This document shows, one piece after another, positions 6,109 through 7,961 of a stretch of 7,961 bases of DNA. A program made the position numbers and the translations under genes. The first letter of the stretch is position 1. Each line of letters begins with the position of its first letter. Under the pieces are notes generated by a model, which worked only from the letters and a program-made list of their open reading frames with translations, was not told the DNA's origin and did not search any database. The stretch covers positions 25,980 to 33,940 of the forward strand of contig PBHA01000002.1 in the NCBI GenBank assembly GCA_002719425.1, read 5' to 3'. This DNA comes from Chloroflexota bacterium (GTDB lineage: Bacteria > Chloroflexota > Dehalococcoidia > UBA1151 > TMED-70).

Positions 6109-6663
6109 ATGAAATATAGTAAAGATGATGTTGCAATCATAGTTGCTTTAGAAGAAGAATTGCCAAAATCTATTCTGCCGGAATTTAAGATATTTTATTC
6201 AGGTGTTGGTAAGATAAATGCTACTCTCATGACTGCCGAAGTAATTTACAAAATAAATCCTAAGTTAGTTATAAACTATGGAAGCGCAGGTGCATTAAAT
6301 AAAGACCTGTCAGGATTACAACGAGTAACTAGGTTTTATCAAAGAGATATGGATGTAACTGATTTGGGCTTTAAGTTTGGAGAAACTCCATTAGACGATA
6401 TTAATCAAATTTGCTTTGAAAGAGAGGGAATTTCATGTGGTACTGGAGATAATTTTGTTAGTTCTAATCAAGAATTACAAACAGATTTAGTTGATATGGA
6501 AGCATATGCAATTGCTAAAACTTGTTTGATTAATGAAGTAGATTTCTTATGCTATAAGTTTATATCTGATAATGCCGATACTGAAGCAGGAGATAATTGG
6601 GTTAAAAATGTGAGTTTAGGAAAGAATTCTTTTAGAGACAAAATACTTAATTTATTTAATTAG
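6109..6663 (+). CDS. Compact MTA/SAH nucleosidase-like (PNP/UDP phosphorylase family) protein
   Basis: The 184-aa protein resembles 5'-methylthioadenosine/S-adenosylhomocysteine nucleosidase, which cleaves adenine from MTA or SAH in the cytoplasm during methyl-cycle salvage. Three active-site elements are present: the ALEEEL glutamates (E15-E17), SGVGK at 31-35, DME at 129-131 and the general-acid Asp154 in ISDNAD. The middle motif RDMDVTDLGF (79-88) is also family-like. It is about 45 residues shorter than classical MtnN (around 230 aa); a helix-strand segment between about 95 and 107 is missing. I chose the ATG at 6109, one base after the upstream stop, because homology begins at once (VAIIVALEEE). 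An in-frame ATG at 6052 would only add 19 unrelated residues inside the previous gene. GGAGG at 6090-6094 is a possible, rather distant RBS. Specificity towards MTA, SAH or another nucleoside is not determinable here. Confidence 0.8.
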   Translation: MKYSKDDVAIIVALEEELPKSILPEFKIFYSGVGKINATLMTAEVIYKINPKLVINYGSAGALNKDLSGLQRVTRFYQRDMDVTDLGFKFGETPLDDINQICFEREGISCGTGDNFVSSNQELQTDLVDMEAYAIAKTCLINEVDFLCYKFISDNADTEAGDNWVKNVSLGKNSFRDKILNLFN

Positions 6664-6673
6664 TAATATTTGT

Positions 6674-6702
6674 TTGCTATTATTATTCATACTCCTTATA
6701 CT
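6674..6702 (+). promoter_or_regulatory. Likely sigma-70 promoter for the SDR gene
   Basis: TTGCTA (6674-6679) and TATACT (6697-6702) are spaced exactly 17 bases apart in the 70-base gap before the SDR gene. This predicts a transcript start near 6709 and a short leader ending in the RBS. The -10 matches consensus at five of six positions and the -35 at four. It suggests that the SDR and GMC genes can be expressed separately from the two genes upstream. Confidence 0.5.
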
Positions 6703-6722
6703 TCTTAATAATTTTAAGATAA

Positions 6723-6729
6723 AGAGGTG
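6723..6729 (+). promoter_or_regulatory. Ribosome binding site (AGAGGTG) deciding the SDR start
   Basis: AGAGGTG sits four bases before the ATG at 6734. It argues for this start over the in-frame TTG at 6674, which would add a 20-residue hydrophobic run absent from SDR enzymes. Confidence 0.65.
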
Positions 6730-6733
6730 TGGT

Positions 6734-7561
6734 ATGCCAAGAAAAGATTTAGAAGGAAAAGTCGCAATTGTCACAGGAGCCGGAAGTGGTATAGGAACTG
6801 GCATTTCCAAAATATTACATGATAGAGGAGCTACATTAGCTCTATGTGATTTATTTGGAGAATCAGCTGAAAAAACCGCTATCAGTCTTTCTAAAGAATT
6901 CATTTATGACTCTGTTGATGTAACTAAATTATCAGATATAGAGAAATTTAGAGATAAAACGATAAATAAATTTGGAAAAATTGATATCTTAGTATCTAAT
7001 GCTGGAGTTATTGGAGCTCAAGGATTTGCTGAAAGAAAAAACTATTCTAAAAAAGATTGGGATGACACTTTTGACGTAAATGTTATTGGTGTTGTAAATA
7101 GTGCTGATGCAATCGTTGATCATATGAAAAATAATAAGTATGGGAAAATAATAAATATAGCATCTCACGGAGGAAGAAAGCCAAGAGGATTGGGAGATAT
7201 GCATCGAGGGAATGTTCAAACTCCATATCTTGTATCAAAAGCTGCTGTTATACAATACACCCATTTATTGGCTATAGAGCTAGGTAAATTTAATATTAAT
7301 GTAAATGCTGTTTGTCCTGGTGTTATATGGACTCCTATTTGGAGGGCAATTGCAGAAAATCATATAGAGCAAAACCCCAATCTTAAAGGAATGGATCCAA
7401 AACAAGTATTTGATGAATTAGCTGTAAAAGCTAGAACACCTTTAGGAAGAGGTCAAACACCAGAAGATATTGGAAAAACAGTTGCTTTTTTTGCCTCTGA
7501 AGATTCTTCAGAAATAACTGGTCAGGCTTTAAATGTAAATGGTGGAGCGTCATTAAATTAA
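6734..7561 (+). CDS. Short-chain dehydrogenase/reductase (classical SDR), NAD-type
   Basis: A cytoplasmic NAD(P)-dependent alcohol/carbonyl oxidoreductase of 275 aa, slightly longer than the classical 250. Visible are the cofactor motif TGAGSGIG at 14-21, Asp39 after strand 2 (favouring NAD), DVT at 62-64, SNAG at 88-91, Asn116 in DVNVIG, catalytic Ser144 in NIAS, Tyr165 and Lys169 in YLVSK, CPGVIWT at 194-200 and the C-terminal VNGGASLN. The Ser to Tyr spacing is 21 residues where about 13 is usual, so a basic Gly-rich insert lies beside the active site (about 147-160). Substrate is unknown. The ATG at 6734 is set by AGAGGTG, and a separate promoter precedes it. The GMC gene starts 17 bases after the stop, and the two probably form an operon. 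Confidence 0.93.
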   Translation: MPRKDLEGKVAIVTGAGSGIGTGISKILHDRGATLALCDLFGESAEKTAISLSKEFIYDSVDVTKLSDIEKFRDKTINKFGKIDILVSNAGVIGAQGFAERKNYSKKDWDDTFDVNVIGVVNSADAIVDHMKNNKYGKIINIASHGGRKPRGLGDMHRGNVQTPYLVSKAAVIQYTHLLAIELGKFNINVNAVCPGVIWTPIWRAIAENHIEQNPNLKGMDPKQVFDELAVKARTPLGRGQTPEDIGKTVAFFASEDSSEITGQALNVNGGASLN

Positions 7562-7578
7562 TTTTTTAGCATAAAAAT

Positions 7579-7961
7579 ATGAAAAAAATATATGATTACA
7601 TTATTATTGGTGCGGGTTCGTCTGGTGGCGTAATAGCTTCGAGGCTAAGTGAAAATCCCAATAATCAGGTTCTCTTAATAGAGGCAGGAGATTCATTTGA
7701 AAATATTGAAGACGTGCCTGATGTATTGAAAAAAGGAATGGCTACTGGAGCAGATTGGACAGGTAATCTTGCAGTTGGGACTAAATTTGATTGGAAGTAT
7801 GAAGGTATTTCTAATGAAGAGTTCAAAAAAATGGGAGTTCCACGTGGAAAAGTAATAGGGGGTACAAGTTCAATTAATGGACAAGTTTTTATTAGAGCTA
7901 TACCTGAGGATTTTGAAAATTGGCATAATAAAGGATTGGATGATTGGTCATATGAAGAATG
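7579..7961 (+). CDS. GMC family FAD-dependent oxidoreductase (choline dehydrogenase-like), N-terminal part
   Basis: Glucose-methanol-choline family flavoenzymes oxidise alcohols, passing electrons from FAD to quinones, oxygen or other acceptors. Only 127 codons are in the window; the family usually has 500-600. The FAD-binding Rossmann motif is YIIIGAGSSGG (7-17) followed by Glu35-Ala-Gly in LLIEAGD, where the Glu binds the adenosine ribose. The first GMC signature is at 88-106: PRGKVIGGTSSING then QVFIR. No Shine-Dalgarno sequence is visible in the 17-base gap after the SDR gene, though the ATG lies in the expected place just ahead of the FAD motif. Specific substrate (choline, polyol, aromatic or terpene alcohol) cannot be inferred from the N-terminus. 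Pairing with an SDR suggests two-step oxidation of an alcohol, but this is inference. Confidence 0.93.
   Translation, partial: MKKIYDYIIIGAGSSGGVIASRLSENPNNQVLLIEAGDSFENIEDVPDVLKKGMATGADWTGNLAVGTKFDWKYEGISNEEFKKMGVPRGKVIGGTSSINGQVFIRAIPEDFENWHNKGLDDWSYEE

Noticed and set aside
6674..6733. An in-frame N-terminal extension of the SDR from TTG at 6674, giving a hydrophobic 20-residue leader that resembles a membrane anchor.
   Set aside because: The RBS AGAGGTG directly precedes ATG 6734, the extension covers a good promoter-like pair, and classical SDRs are cytoplasmic with the cofactor motif near the N-terminus.

Overview
The window is AT-rich, densely coding bacterial DNA from an organism that uses UGA as a normal stop, uses several TTG starts and packs its genes tightly. 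I see no RNA gene, transposase, CRISPR array, phage gene or integrase. The mix is an acyl-CoA carboxylase, a folP-folK pair, an alpha2-type glycyl-tRNA synthetase, a lipoprotein thioredoxin, and a run of beta-hydroxyacid dehydrogenase, SDR and GMC oxidoreductases. It fits a streamlined, AT-rich, probably marine, heterotrophic bacterium. Chloroflexota of the SAR202/Dehalococcoidia type is my best guess, because such lineages are rich in these oxidoreductases and the FolP signature reads SFSGDG. That placement is inference only.

Layout. (1) 1-1340, minus strand: most of an acyl-CoA carboxylase carboxyltransferase beta subunit, with its C-terminus lost at the window edge. (2) 1341-1441: a short divergent promoter region with a perfect 21-bp palindrome that contains a TATAAT box. 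(3) 1442-2742, plus strand: folP and folK, translationally coupled by an ATGA overlap, covering two adjacent chemical steps of folate synthesis. (4) 2713-5043, minus strand: a tightly overlapping operon of glycyl-tRNA synthetase, a TlpA-like lipoprotein thioredoxin and a small four-helix CopD-like membrane protein. Its last gene runs 30 bases into the end of folK on the other strand. (5) 5044-5192: a second divergent promoter region. (6) 5193-7961, plus strand: a 3-hydroxyisobutyrate-dehydrogenase-like enzyme, a compact MTA/SAH-nucleosidase-like protein, an SDR dehydrogenase with its own likely promoter, and the start of a GMC flavin oxidoreductase cut by the window end.

Functionally, the left half is housekeeping: acyl-CoA carboxylation, folate, tRNA charging and extracytoplasmic thiol chemistry. 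The right end looks like the start of an oxidoreductase cluster in which alcohol, hydroxyacid and carbonyl oxidations could act in sequence on an unknown substrate. I found no clear new defence or mobile system. The most unusual signals are the palindrome over the folP -10 box, family-atypical active-site residues in FolP, the hydroxyacid dehydrogenase and the SDR, and the apparent loss of the cysteine knuckle in GlyRS.
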